Shown here: positions 21,791-33,780 of the stretch, in pieces
How the letters are laid out: each line of letters starts with the position of its first letter
Position numbering within the stretch: position 1 is the first letter of the stretch
Origin: Polytrichum commune
Taxonomy: Eukaryota > Streptophyta > Polytrichopsida > Polytrichales > Polytrichaceae
Assembly (NCBI GenBank): GCA_950295325.1
Contig: OX485805.1
Location: 32,043,501-32,107,500, forward strand
Reading direction: 5' to 3'
Length of the DNA: 64,000 nt
Translations under genes and position numbers: made by a program
The notes under the pieces: model-generated
The model's database searches: none
What the model saw: the letters and a program-made list of their open reading frames with translations, nothing else
What the model was told of the DNA's origin: nothing

Positions 21791-22333
21791 TCAATCCTTG
21801 ACGAGTGCCCATGCTAACTCGTTCAGATCAGGGTCCTCATCAACCTTAGGTGCCTCCGCATCTAGACAAATGTCTTCATCATCGAAGTTCATATCTTCCA
21901 CATCAAAATTATTCTCTAATGAAGGTAACCATATTTGCAGGCCGTCCTCATCTTGCAAGATATCAATTTGGGGTGCTGGGATCCCTTCATGTGTGTTCGG
22001 AGCCTGAATTTGAGGATGCTCCGCTTGTGGGACATGATGAGGCAAACACTGATCTGTTGACTCTATCCTGCCATTCGACCGAAATGGAATGACATTTGCG
22101 TCGCGACTCACAGCAGCTCTGCACACAGGGCATGATCTGGGCTGACGACGGTCAAGCCAGGTGTAAAGACATGGCCTACAATACACGTGCCCGCAGGTCA
22201 TGGTTACGGGAGTCCAAGCAAAAAGAAAACAGTTGTTGCAGCTGAGGAGTATTTCAGTCCTCTCGTGCGAGGTTGCGCCGCTGGACAAATCATTTAACAA
22301 ATCATTGATCAGATTTTGTTGCTCGCGGTTCAC
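21791..22333 (-). CDS. RING-HC finger protein, RMA/RNF5-like
   Basis: A single uninterrupted 180-codon exon. Residues 32-76 form a RING-HC finger of spacing C-x2-C-x11-C-x-H-x2-C-x2-C-x12-C-x2-C, with the run CGHVYCRPCLYTWL. It is followed by ISR.-like SRDANVIPF, which parallels the SRDKVIPLYG of RMA1/RNF185 E3 ubiquitin ligases. Those proteins end in a membrane anchor; this one instead has a long acidic tail (DVEDMNFDDEDICLD) and no hydrophobic segment, so it is probably soluble or represents a different subgroup. The RING implies E2-dependent ubiquitin ligase activity (family knowledge); the substrate is unknown. The first Met was used because no upstream in-frame extension is apparent. Confidence 0.8.
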   Translation of the reverse strand: MNREQQNLINDLLNDLSSGATSHERTEILLSCNNCFLFAWTPVTMTCGHVYCRPCLYTWLDRRQPRSCPVCRAAVSRDANVIPFRSNGRIESTDQCLPHHVPQAEHPQIQAPNTHEGIPAPQIDILQDEDGLQIWLPSLENNFDVEDMNFDDEDICLDAEAPKVDEDPDLNELAWALVKD

Positions 22334-25300
22334 ATATAAATTTCTATTAACCTCTTAATCATCGCAAAAATGCAGCCCATATTTCCATTGTTTGTCTATG
22401 ACTGCGAGCACCAAGAGGGTAGCTGAGTTAAATCAGCGCATGCACCTCCAAATCTCCAGCTTGTGAATAAGGTCAGGTCTAATCTGAGCGTGAGAAAAGT
22501 AACAGACGCATCATTTCAATGCAGCGTATATGTTTAGGGTTTACTAATGTTTCAGAGGTCGACTTGACTACAGGTGACGTCTAGGAGCGACCGACACAAA
22601 GCATTTGACCTATAAGCTGATTAATCTCAAAGCAGATTCCTGAATGAATCCACTCTCCGTGTACATAATTATGTGCAACCAGGTGCCCGTTTATGTGGAT
22701 ATGCTAATTATTCTATCTAGCTTTTGATTTGACAAGTGAAGATTTATTGATTACCCTAGGGTTCGAATTACTAAATGGCCTTAATTTGGTGGTTGATTAC
22801 GCCATGCTTGATCTTATCGCGAACAAAAGTATCGCCCTTTACAATAATATCAGGTCGACATGAATATGATCACAAGAAGCCACCAACAAATATCACTGCA
22901 CACTGATATCTAGCCAGTTTCCGCGTCCAATTCATCACAAGCAGGACCTGGTCCAAAGCTTATAAATTGTTGTTCGCAACAAAAGAAACTCAAAGAAAAG
23001 AGAAATTTGCAAGCATAGAAGCATTTACCGGAAACAGGAGTTCAGGCGCTTTTCGAAGACTTACAGGTTTAGCAAGATGAAGCTGGTTCAACGCTGATGG
23101 TCGCCTGGCAGTAATCCAGATTTAATTGCAGTTGAATGTTCGCACTATGACAATGCAAGCAACTGGGACGCAGCAACGCGCAATACTACAAAGTACAATG
23201 ATCTCTCAAGCTTGAGAAGGCTTTCATACCCACAGTAAGGAATGGGGGAGCAGGTCTGCGAGGTCTAGATATAAATATGCCATATCACCATTCCTAGCTG
23301 CTCTTAGTAGCTCCATGGCTTCATCCAAACTACCGAGACCAAGCTCTGAGAAATCCAGATAAGACTAGACAAGGGACACAAACACTCATGAGAATTAGAG
23401 AGGATACCCTACTTAGCTTAATCAAGCCTGGGCAATATTCTTCCCATTTGTAATGATTCAAGCGTCAAGGCAAAATTTTGAAACTTGTGTTCCTTTAAAG
23501 TTTTTTATTTAAAATGATCACTCCCAATCTAATGAGTTTTTATTGCCGAAGACACCAACATATAATATAGAAGTTTCCTACTCGGGTATTCTTCTACTAA
23601 ACAAGATCAGACCTAGAGTGCAGTCACTAAGGCTAGAAGAACGACATACGTAATGTTAATGTGTTTAGTGTAGAGCTTTGGTATGAATGATATCATCAAG
23701 TATCTTGACTAGATCTTGACACCATGTTTGTGTTAGTCATTAGGAGTTATCATTCATTTTAAGGCTCCAGATAGGTGACATACCACGAACATTGAATGTG
23801 AGGGCCATTTCAGATGCCCAAATGAGGACCAGACTTGAACATGAAATGCCTTGTTCACAAGGTGGTCACATGCAAATGATCACAGCATAATGAATCACTA
23901 ATCCAAGTTGAGAGCTCTTCCGAGAGCTCCCTCATGCTTTTCTATACGAGCAAACACATTTCATCCATATGTCCATAAGCATACCAATTATGCCTCCATA
24001 AAGGGCTTGTGTAGTGGATGTCTCGCTGCTATACAACTCTTCATTCACTTTTCTCTTGCTGCTTATGTAGTCCATCTTCATGGTGCAAATAAACACCAAC
24101 AATACTATCACAACTCATCATCCACTCTTCTCTCGCTGTTTATGTAGTCCATCTTCATGGTGCAAATCAACACCGACAATCCCACCTCATTGTTACTTGT
24201 TGATGTTGTAAAAGCCTTATCCTAGTCCTTGAGCGCAAAATTTCCGACCACTCTTGCTACTGCACCTTCCCAAGCTTCAGCACACTGACCTCCACCATTT
24301 TAATCAAGCCTTTGTCAAGGTCACCTTCAAACCCTCAGCAAACTTAGACGGTGTAACCCGCTGCTGACCGGTTTACATGGAAGTTACTCCCACCAAAATT
24401 AGATTCTCTTAGTTTCCAAAACTTGTGAAGGTGTCCGTTAACTCTTTGTTGACTAATTCTTGTAATCTGTAATTTATCGCTTTTGAAATCCTCTTGGAAT
24501 CGTTGACCTGAGGTTACAAGTTTATGTTCCCCGAAATCTAATATTAAAGTGCTCTCTAAGAAACTACTTTCCCTAGTTCTTAATCATCTATTCGCTCTTG
24601 CATCTTTCATGGTTTGAAAGATCTCGCAAGATAATTTTATTTCTTCAATTCCGGAATGTTGTATTTTAAGATCCCTTTTATAAATCTCCAAGGAGAAAAG
24701 TGCCTTAGGTTTTCAAGATTATGTTCCCCGAAATCCTAATGTCGAGGTTAAGTGTTTCAAGGGAAACTCTAAATGTTGCAAACAATATCTTTCATGGTTC
24801 GAATGCATCTAATCTTCATTACTTTCTAAAAATATTCCGAGAATGTCTTCATAAAGAGTTTCTAGTTCAAAACATATTCTTTAACATTATGAAAATCTTG
24901 AGAATCATCTTGCCTCTTTAACCTTGATTATATTGTGTTGATGATATCCTTGGTCCTTCAACATTCCAAATTCACTTGGGAATATTTGAGGGATTAGAAT
25001 CCTTGTTGATTCTAATGTATATGGTAAACCAATTTCCACTTAAAGATGTTTGATTACTATCACCCTCATTTATGAAGTATTAAACTCATGGCCTAAATTT
25101 CCCCAAGTGTTCCCCTTAGATGCTTGGAAACCTCCTTAGGCTAATTCCCTTTGAATTGGATTTGGCACCGCTTGATAATTTAGTATCTAGTCATACCCGG
25201 TATGACGTGATGGTAAGCCGGTAAGCCCACAACTTACCTTCCTCAAATATGAGTGACTTGGGCTTTTACTGTAATAATTTATCTTACTTGGCCGGCTTGA

Positions 25301-25473
25301 GGTCGGGGATTAACTCGAGTGTACCGCCGAATGAGATTTCCTCCTCTCTGTAATTATTTCCCTTCGGGTCCTTCGGCTCGAAATTCTCCTTCGTCAAAGG
25401 TCTTAGTTACCGGAGCAAACTTAATCCGAAGCTTTGACCAATTTGCCTTAGTGTAGTAACATGTGCTAATATC
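22334..25473. other. Intergenic, repeat-derived, no gene seen
   Basis: No supported coding region. Visible internal repeats are TTATGTAGTCCATCTTCATGG plus flanks at about 24063 and 24140, and TATGTTCCCCGAAATC at about 24522 and 24720. The left 700 bp should hold the promoter and leader of the RING gene. The right part looks like old LTR-element flank. Confidence 0.45.
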
Positions 25474-25735
25474 CTCCGAGTTAGGATTTGAGAACCTCGG
25501 CTAAATATTTTAACACTTTAGAATGCCCTCCGAGTTAGGGTATGTATTTGCCTCGGCTAGCTATCTTCGTGCATGATTGTCTCCAATGCCCTCCGAGTTA
25601 GGGCTTAAGTATGCCTCGGCTACTCGCATTAATATTCCAATGCCCTCCGAGTTAGGGCTCGAATGCCTCGGCTAATCGCGATGCTAGCTCGATTGCCCTC
25701 CGAGTTAGGGCACGAAAACCTCGGCTAAATGTACT
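25474..25735 (+). repeat. Five CTCCGAGTTAGGG...CCTCGGCTA units
   Basis: Each unit pairs CCTCCGAGTTAGG with CCTCGGCTA about 10-16 bp later, at about 25474, 25525, 25587, 25641 and 25691. CTCCGAG and CTCGGCT-type arms are partly complementary. About 80 bp downstream is a TATA-like CTTATATAGTG (about 25820), so the array could be the upstream element of a retrotransposon LTR or another promoter. Confidence 0.75.
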
Positions 25736-26255
25736 AGCTTGAGAGAGTGCTAGAGGCTCCGACACTCATGTAGAGTTTGCGTGTTCAAATGAAGTGTATT
25801 AGGTGCCTTAAGTTTGGCCTCTTATATAGTGTTCAACATCTATCTTTAATTAGATGTGGCGGTTAGGTCTAACTTCCCCTAATGCCACATGTTCATTTTG
25901 GCTATTTTTAGCCCTGTATCCGGTTACAGTCTAATTTTAGCCTGACCGGATCTATTTACAGCAGTTATAATGTCCGAATGTAAAATGTACTTGTGAAGTT
26001 CATTCGTTGGATTTCTTGGCTTATCCTAGATGTGCCTCGTGGTTCGGTTATCATCCATGGGCCTTATTCATCCGGAATGCCACTATTCATTGAAAGGGAA
26101 TAGTTTATGTTCATCTAAAAAGGACTTTCATCCCTTTTTAGGCATGTCTTTCATCTACCCTTGCTTAGGTGTTCACTAGCAACTAACTATCTATCCTACT
26201 TAGTTGCTCGTTCGTTCTCAAGTATGGTGACGGCATTCCCGGCTTGATGTGAGTA

Positions 26256-26671
26256 CCCGGCGCGTTCCCGGCTTGATGTGAGTTCCCGGCACGTTCCCGG
26301 TGCGTTCCCGAGCCGTCTCGTGCGTTCCCGTGCGCTCCCCGAGTTCCCGAGCCACCTTGACGCGTTCCCGATGTCGTTCCCGGGCCGCTACATAACCGGG
26401 AGGCCAGTCCTCGTCCGGTCTTCAAGGCCTTCGCTTCCTAGCTTGCCACCTGTCCTCTCTTCTCTGCTTCCCCGGTATCCGGCTGTCTTCCTCGGTCCTC
26501 GACTGCTGCTCCCCTCGGTGCTCGCACGTCGCGGCTGATGCCCGCCTTCTACTGGCCCTTTCTTCGCCGCTCCTTCGGCGATCCCTCCGGTCCTCCTTGT
26601 CGTTTGGTTCTATGCACTCCCTGGTCTCTTGCATAGCTTGTCCGCTGCTCTTGGCTGTTGGGAGGGTGTAC
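26256..26671 (-). repeat. Duplicated block, first copy, arginine/glutamate-rich coding remnant
   Basis: This block and 28306-28690 are near-identical apart from a ~40-bp gap in a GTTCCCG-rich part. Both end at exactly the same base after GGGAGGGTGTAC. On the minus strand it encodes a charged peptide with QAMQETRECIEPNDKEDRR and ARERHRERVKVAREL, interrupted in both copies by the same TGA. The GTTCCCG repeats encode RE-rich low complexity. Confidence 0.8.
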
Positions 26672-27433
26672 ATTTTATCCCCCCTCTCAGAAAGAAGCAT
26701 GTCCTCATGCTTCCTACATCTCTTGTTGCGTGGGGTCGGAGCGATCTGGTAATCCTATTCGAAGAATTGTTCCATGATTGATGGTGCCGAAATGCCCAGT
26801 ACTGACTGCGATTTGTTGATCTTCCAGGGTCTGGTTCACATACTCCTTGAGGTGAAATAGAGTGACTTGGGTGGGGAGGTTTGGGTAATGCTCCATAAGC
26901 CACTGATGTCGTCTTGCTGCCTCGAAACAAATGGTGGTGTACTCTCCTCGCAACACGCTGATTGCATGTTGAAAGGTTGCCTTATGCTGCTGTTGTAATT
27001 TGGAGATCTCAAGTCTCTGGCTGTGTGTGTATGCGCGCAGAGATGGTAATGCATGATTGATGTGGTAACCTCTCACCTGGTTAGCCTGGTGTTGTCCCAT
27101 TGATGCTATACTGCGCAGTATATATCGCTGAATGAAAAACGGGGGAGATCCGGTTACTACTTCCATGCACCCTAATGGGAGTTTGAGATCTCCCAAAGCC
27201 CACATGAAAGCCAGGGTATCCTTTGCCCTGGAATCAGCGTGTGCCCATAGCTCGCCGAATTGGTCCTGGTTTAATGAAATGCCCTTCCGGATTAAAGGTA
27301 GGTCGCTGGTGAGCAACGTGAGCGCTCCATGTGCATGGTAACTTTGCATGATCGATGTGCAGGGCTCGGTGTGATTCAGCAGCCTGCGGAAAATTTCAGT
27401 TTTGGGGTGAGTAGCGGATGGAGGTAAACCCAT
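26672..27433 (-). CDS. Unidentified 239-residue protein, possibly retroelement Gag-like
   Basis: An uninterrupted reading frame (26714-27433) of 239 codons from ATG. It is rich in His and Gln, with a predicted helical middle (EISKLQQQHKATFQHAISVLRGEY) and no signal peptide or zinc knuckle. Downstream on the same strand lies the charged coding remnant of the duplicated block, in another frame. Position upstream of an arginine-rich segment in repeat DNA would suit a Gag, but no diagnostic motif is present. It may equally be an unknown host or helper gene. Confidence 0.35.
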
Positions 27434-28074
27434 CTGCCCAATTGGGATATGCCCTTCTCGGGGAGTTCACTGTGATAATATTAGAAAACAACGTGCGGGA
27501 AAATATAGGGTAATTTATATTCACAAAAGGAAAAACTTAGAATTTTCTTAGAAGTAATATAGGTGAGTATGTATTATAAAATTTATATTATAAATAATAT
27601 AGGCTTGATACAAATAACACATATTTTTTAAATATTTGTAAAAATATACCGTAGGATTCAAGGATCCTAGGTTTTTTTGAAATAGGGTGCCTTTTGTGTT
27701 CAGAAGCGGGAAGATTTTGGATGAAAAACTACGTCAATTCAGTTGAAACTCAGTACCATTGTGTTTAATTGTGCGTGTAACTTGATTGAGGAACATGGGC
27801 TGATTTTGTTGTTTGAAACTGTTTATGAACACTCTTAATGTAAAAACCTTGTTGTGCCTTGGATTTTGGTGACTTAGTACTTTGAATGCTCTTAAACCCT
27901 TTGGAGAAAAATCAAATAATTATAATGAACATACCTAGCTTAAAATTAGAGCTTCATCAAATTTCAAAGTAATTATAGGGTCATTTTAAAAACAAGAAAT
28001 GAGCAAATTATATAATAATATGGTACCAAAAATTAAGGATGGATAATTAAATACCCCTTGAATAAATACCCTTG
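27434..28074. other. AT-rich spacer
   Basis: No coding signal. Strongly AT-rich (AATTTATATTATAAATAATATA-like runs near 27570-27610), separating the two duplicated blocks. Confidence 0.6.
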
Positions 28075-28690
28075 TCACGCACGTGTATACATATATACAT
28101 GTCTAGTGAACTCCCCGAGATGCCCTTGTTGAAGTTGATGCTGTAATTCCTCTTTCTCTTGTTTAATTGTGTGAAGTTCTTGCTGCAGGTCACTAAGTAG
28201 GTGCTCCGCTGCTCCCTCGGCCAATGCCTGTCTCTCAGTACGGTCTATGGGTCTGTGCGGTTGCTGGCGGACATCATAGTCTCTCCTGGCTGGAGGGATG
28301 GGTTTCCCGGCGCGTTCCCGGCTTGATGTGAGTTCCCGGTGCGTTCCCATGCGCTCCCCGAGTTCCCGAGCCACCTTGACGCGTTCCCGATGTCGTTCCC
28401 GGGCCGCTACATAACCGGGAGGCCAGTCCTCGTCCGGTCTTCAAGGCCTTCGCTTCCTAGCTTGCCACCTGTCCTCTCTTCTCTGCTTCCCCGGTATCCG
28501 GCTGTCTTCCTCGGTCCTCGACTGCTGCTCCCCTCGGTGCTCGCACGTCGCGGCTGATGCCCGCCTTCTACTGGCCCTTTCTTCACCGCTCCTTCAGCGA
28601 TCCCTCCGGTCCTCCTTGTCGTTTGGTTCTATGCACTCCCTGGTCTCTTGCATAGCTTGTCCGCTGCTCTTGGCTGTTGGGAGGGTGTAC
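28075..28690 (-). pseudogene. Duplicated block, second copy, with coiled-coil tail
   Basis: The minus strand continues from the shared block (28306-28690) through an open stretch at 28075-28374. It ends in a heptad-like coiled coil (LQQELHTIKQEKEELQHQ), then a stop. This C-terminal part is absent from the first copy, so this copy shows how the encoded protein ended. The TGA shared with the first copy still separates the two halves. At 28690/28691 the block abuts the alcohol dehydrogenase pseudogene. Confidence 0.55.
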
Positions 28691-29709
28691 AACCTTTGAT
28701 AGCTTCCTAATCATACATCCATTTCCCCTTCAACTGCAAATTCATGTGCATGATCGTCGCATGGGGAAAGGGCACATTCTCATGAATACCACCCATGAGG
28801 TTCACACGGCCTTCATGCCGCTCTTGATATGCATCGATTTTGCAGCAGCAGGTGGTGAAATGTCAAAGACGACACCGATGGAGCCGAATTGCTGCAACGC
28901 TTCCGTGACGGCGAGCATGACGCCCGTGATAGGCGCAACCTTGGTTTTCTACTCGCTCGAACTTAATGTTGCAATTTTTCTCAACACGTCAAGGTTGCGA
29001 CCCCATGGCAATAACCCTACCTCCCATCGCAAGAGCGACCAACACCGTGGCACCGCCAACCATCCATGTTGCTAGGGAGACGATGACTGTCTTGCCAGCC
29101 AATAGGTTGAATGATTCCTCAGCCCGTCATAGGGCACCAACAACTTAGAGATGTGCGCCAAGTTGTTGATATGGTAACCTAACCCCCACCGACATCCAAG
29201 AACCGTCTCTCGTTCAACACAAAATAATTCTCGAGGGACGCTTCAACGCAATCTGCGTATGTCAAGTCCTTCCACTCGCCGTGCATGAGCTTCCAAGTGC
29301 CATATGTGAACCCTTCATGTACCCCACTCAGAAAGATCGCCACAGGGTCATCTGGGCCACAAATGGTTGAGTCGACCAACATGAGTTGGCCACGGTCATG
29401 ATTGTAAGTCGGGTCTGACGGCGGCCACACATTTGATGCTGCGAAATCCGACCACACGAGGTGAGGAGTGGGGTAAAGGTATTGGCGGCTCCCATTATAA
29501 ATGTCACACATATATGGTACTCCAACAAGCAACGACAATGCGGACCACCGTGCTGCCGAGGTTGGAAAAAGAGTGAGAACTGTCTTCACTTCTGGAGGGT
29601 CACCGGGTGAAGACAAAACAAGGGCACTATGCATTTTCGGCAATCCCGCACTCTGAGAAGCCATGTATGTCATGATTCCTCTATGCACTGTTTTAAATTC
29701 ACAAAACAC
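28691..29709 (-). pseudogene. Zinc-type alcohol dehydrogenase (MDR) relic, resembling fungal members
   Basis: The minus strand from 29709 is open for 176 codons (KMHSALVLSSPGDPPEVK, GQLMLVDSTICGPDDP, FLSGVHEGFT, KLMHGEWKDLTYAD). It then continues across at least three frame changes and stops through NNLAHISKLLVPYDG, WMVGGATVLVALAMGGRVIAM, RNLDVLRKIATLSS, FGSIGVVFDISPPAAA and MHMNLQLKGKWMYD. These are the GroES-like N-terminus, the Rossmann segment (a GxGG-type loop decayed to GG) and the late MHMNLQLKGKWMY motif of medium-chain dehydrogenases, most like ascomycete proteins as I remember them. The last ~40 residues are missing: the gene stops at the edge of the duplicated block (28690). Confidence 0.75.
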
Positions 29710-30944
29710 CTACAAAACAACCTCTGGGTGGAAACTTTCTGCAACACCTACATGGGTCAACATCTTTAAACTTAGATATGATGAGCTAAGACATTATTAC
29801 GAAACACTCTACTGGAGATGCTTTCAAATTGGTGTTACAAACATCTTTGGAAAGACCATAATCTGTAAGAATTTCTATAAAGTTTGATTAAAAGTGAAAA
29901 AAAAAACCACCCAAGTTGGTCTTTTAGATGGTGACCTGCTTTAGGATAAATTGCTATTAATTAGTATTAGTTGTAAAGCTTTTTACGATTCAGACCACTT
30001 AATGGTAAGATTGGACATCTCTCAATGTCCTCTTTCCAAACATGTTGTTCCTCTTCGTGAAGTAACAAAGCATCGAGTGATTGGAAGCTCTGGGAGTGAT
30101 TTAGAACCAGTTATTTAAAGGGGCGACTTGCCAGCCAGGAATACATACATATGAAATTCTTCCAGAAGTAGTCCAAACGTCAGACAGTAATTATTATGAA
30201 GGTAACTGCCATCAATCGACTGACCTTCATAGCCGGCCAGTGAGCCCAGATTCACCACATTCCTACAGTTGACTATGTGAACAATTTATACTTTTGCCAA
30301 ACTATGAACTTATAGATTCTTGCGAGTTGCTTGTTCCTGATTCTGCAATTAAGAATAGAACCTGCTTCCCAACACTGTAATGTACTGATTTCAATTCTAC
30401 AAGAAACTCAGAATGCTTCAGTATGCACTGTCAGTTGCATGCATAACTTCAACCTCAATTGAACTGCAATGCGTTTCAGTAGGCCAAGAATCCACCAAAT
30501 CAAAGCTCCTCGGGATGCCAAGAACATACCAATTTGGGCTCTTAGAGATCCTTATGTGCGAAACCTCCACCCCAACTGTAAATTGTCACTCCGATTGATC
30601 CTATGATTGTAACTTTCTTCGGCAAGGTCTCTCTTTCTAGACATGATAAGAATTTAAGTAGGCAAGAAGCACCTTCCAGGGCCCACAAAATTAGTTCCGA
30701 ATATTTTCGAATTTGTTCTAGAATGTCATACTGTTTGAATTGAAATTGAGAAGAGGGAGATATCTAAATAGTGGTCATGGACTTGCAGGACTTGCAAGCC
30801 TTGCACACCATGCACCCATGCTTAAGATGGAAATGAAAGGGGGATGCTGGTTTTGTACTTAAAAGTGTCATGCATTACATTCTTAATAGGAGATGATGCA
30901 TCCAAGATCAACTCCCATGGCCCGAAGAATAATTTCCAAATAAT
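29710..30944. other. Intergenic, no gene seen
   Basis: AT-rich; only short open stretches (for example 30413-30598) with no recognisable domain. The 5' flank of the dehydrogenase relic would be its first few hundred bases. Two similar stretches near 30690 and 30920 (GTTCCGAATATTTTCGAATTT- and AATTTCCAAATAATTCC-like) may be repeat debris. Confidence 0.5.
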
Positions 30945-31380
30945 TCCAAATTTTGTCTAGCATTTCAAAACAATTTAGCATGTTTTTGTATGGATTATTA
31001 CAAGGTGTTTGTGATGCTAATCTTCTGTTTTGGAATGTGTGTGTAAGGGCATCTGGAGGAACTCACGATGCTACTCACTTTTGGGATTCACTTTTGTACA
31101 AGGATTTTTTGAAGAAATCTATTTTGCAAGAACCAACTATTGAACTAGGCTCTTAGCTAGTTCGACCTTACATTATGGGTGATTCTGCTTATCCTTTGAT
31201 GATCCACATTATGAAGGCATTTTCTGATCAAGGCAATGTTGATACATATAAAAATGCTTTCAATAGGGCATTTAAAAAGGGTAGGGGTAAAATTGAAAAT
31301 GTTTTTGCTCATCTCAAGAATAATGAAAAAGTTCTTAAGTGTTTTAATTTTATTGTCCCATATGTAGGCCAAATCATTAT
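30945..31380 (+). pseudogene. PIF/Harbinger transposase C-terminal fragment
   Basis: One frame runs from about 30953 to 31380 with a single TAG at about 31154. It carries QGVCDANLLFWN with THDATHFWDS (first Asp region), IMGDSAYPL (second Asp) and KIENVFAHLK (Glu), the DDE order and wording of DDE_Tnp_4/Harbinger transposases. The N-terminal half and both element ends are missing. It is cut at 31380/31381 by the right end of copy B of the DUF7869-like family, which inserted here or was joined here. Confidence 0.75.
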
Positions 31381-33125
31381 TAACACTATATTCGTTAAAT
31401 TGAGACTTTCACTAGTCTCAAATTAATATATGGATCAAACAACATTCCGTGTTCCGAAACTATATTGAGAACAATCTCAAATATATTATATGTTCTAATA
31501 TCCCAAATCTATGATGTGTGGACATAAGCACATATGGTAGAGCACTCAACACCAACTTTATCAACAAAAACACATTGGGTAGAGCACTCCAAACTAGTTT
31601 CACCCAAAAAACATATAAAATAATTTCTATTATTAGCATGGTCAATAAAATATAGACCTTGCAACATACAAAGTGCATGTAATAAATGCATATTTCTTCA
31701 ATGGACATTTTAGTCCCAAACTTAATAAAAAAATGAACTTCACATTTGTATTGAAATATAGCAAATGGATATTCATCCAACCCCAAACAATATAGCATTC
31801 GCAAGTTCTACCCCAACTTTGCCCCAATTTTCAAGAGCACACATGTGAGTAATATATGATGGTAGCATTACATATTAAACTATAATCATGCTAACACAAT
31901 CCTAGTACCAACTTCTCATTCAACGTGGGTTGCTTCTTCTGCGATCCGAGCAAGGTTGTCTTTTGCAAAAGTTATGTACTTTTGAGGGATGGACACCGAT
32001 CCACTATGATTTTCCCGTGGTTTCCATGCTATGAAAATGGAATCTGTATCTACCCAAGAAGGACCATGCTCAGAATCCACCTTCCACCGAAAGTGTTGGT
32101 TTGTATCCCAGCCTGTATAATGCCGAACAATATCTTCATTCCGTGCTGTCGGTCGGTAGTACTCTACTTGTATTTGTCGAAAATGAGGGCTGGAAGTTAC
32201 AAAATTTGGTTTGGACAAAGTTCTTGCCACCCACACTGGTTTTGCATATGTCTCATCTCCAGGACGCAAAATGAGCATATAACCTTCATGACAATCCACT
32301 GCAATGCGGAAAGATGGTGGCGGACAACTACTAGCAGGCCCCACGTAATGGTCGTCCACATCAAACTCCTCTCGAACCTCTCCATTTCCCAAAAGACTAG
32401 CCTCCGAAACTTGTACGTTGACACGTGTTTGTGGCCAAAATCCATGCCTTAAAGTAAGGGGTGTATCTTGATGAAGGTTTGCCAAAGCGTCACGAAAACG
32501 TGTCCAATATTGTATCCAACTTCCGTAACGAAGCCAACACGATCCACCAACATCCGCTACCCTCAAACTCTCCCAATATTGTATGAAGCTTGATATGCCT
32601 TTACCAATATCCTCCAAATTCTTCATGGGTATTGGTTTGCAAGGCTTAGGCTCTCCATCTGGCAACATCGTCCTTCCCTCCCCATCAACACGCCATACAA
32701 GGAGACCCTTCGGCGGGCTCCAATCTTGTGACGTGCACAACAACTTGTATTGCATGGCGGGGACACCATCGTCACGCACGTAAAACCGAAATTGTTGTGC
32801 CTTTGTATGCCCGATCAATCGGTGAGCTCCGCTTCGAATATACGGTTCTATAAATCCCTTGAAGTCGGGAACCTCCTCGATCATATGGGGGATGACGGGA
32901 ATGTTCTCCAAATCCATGTACGACTTCATCAACAATGGGATTGTTGGAAAATCTTCCTCGCGCAACTTCATGCTCCACCACCCAAAAGATGCATCAATAT
33001 CATCGTGCGTGTGGCCTACCAATAGAAAGGACACAAAAACCTCCTTGAAAATGCCTTTCGCAACCAACAACGACCAATATGCAAAAACATATCTACTTTT
33101 ATTGTCCTTCGCACAATTGTCCAAT
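31381..33125 (-). mobile_element. Copy B of the DUF7869-like element, right part
   Basis: The minus strand from 33125 to 31381 matches copy A from the LDNCAKDNK codons to the terminal hairpin and TAACACTATATTCG end. The remaining 402 codons (31916-33124) are open, including GHTHDDID, and have CAA where copy A has the TAA at 8844. The element is cut at 33126 by the CACTA terminus. The first ~575 codons, intron and palindrome array are not present in the window. Confidence 0.85.
31916..33124 (-). pseudogene. DUF7869-like protein, C-terminal 402 codons
   Basis: This is an undamaged exon 2 remainder that begins inside LDNCAKDNK and ends at the same TGA as copy A. It differs from copy A by scattered substitutions, many of them conservative or silent. 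It keeps GHTHDDID and the C-terminal region (YWESLRVADVGGSCWLRYG) that in copy A lies beyond the nonsense codon. It is truncated at its 5' side by the CACTA insertion, so it is not functional as it stands. Confidence 0.8.
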
Positions 33126-33780
33126 CACTACAACAGATTGGGTATTTTGTGACTAGGGAAATATGACTGGGGATGACTGGTGACTACAGGCAGTCACATT
33201 TTGCCAGGCCTCGACCTTTGGGGGGTACAAAATTCAAAAATATAACTCGCAGTCATATTTTACTGTCGTATTCGGCAAATGTACTGTATACGGCGTATGG
33301 GAACGACGACTGCCTTTATAGGGAATGACGGGGAACGTGTCTGGTGGACGCCCTGTCATATGTGGCAGTCACATTTTTCTGCGAGTCATATTCTTCAGTC
33401 ACATTCTGACTAGGACCATTTTTTTCCTTTTTTTGGGCAGCCCTTGATAATTCAGGCTGCCCTAGACGGGCCTCTTGTGTTTTTGCCCCATGACTCATTA
33501 TCTAGTATTATGGTTTGGATTATTTATTTAATAATGACAAATTTTGGTCAAAATTAAGTACTTTGTATGTTATAGTATGAATGGCAATGAAAATTGGGAA
33601 TGGCCCATGTTTATTTATTGAATAATTAATTGATTGATGTTTTGGGGAGTATAGGGGGGAAATTGGGGAGGAAATTTGAAATTTACTATTGCCAAGAGAC
33701 TAATTGAACATGTATATAATTGAACTTAAATATATACCCACCTAAGTTTCATTTATACAACTTTTTGCTCGGACGGGAAG

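Noticed and set aside
28677-29148. Plus-strand open frames over the dehydrogenase relic
   Set aside because: The minus strand carries recognisable dehydrogenase motifs over the same bases, so the plus-strand frames are shadows.
31925-33152. Plus-strand open frames opposite copy B
   Set aside because: They are antisense to the 402-codon DUF7869-like frame, and matching antisense frames occur opposite copy A.
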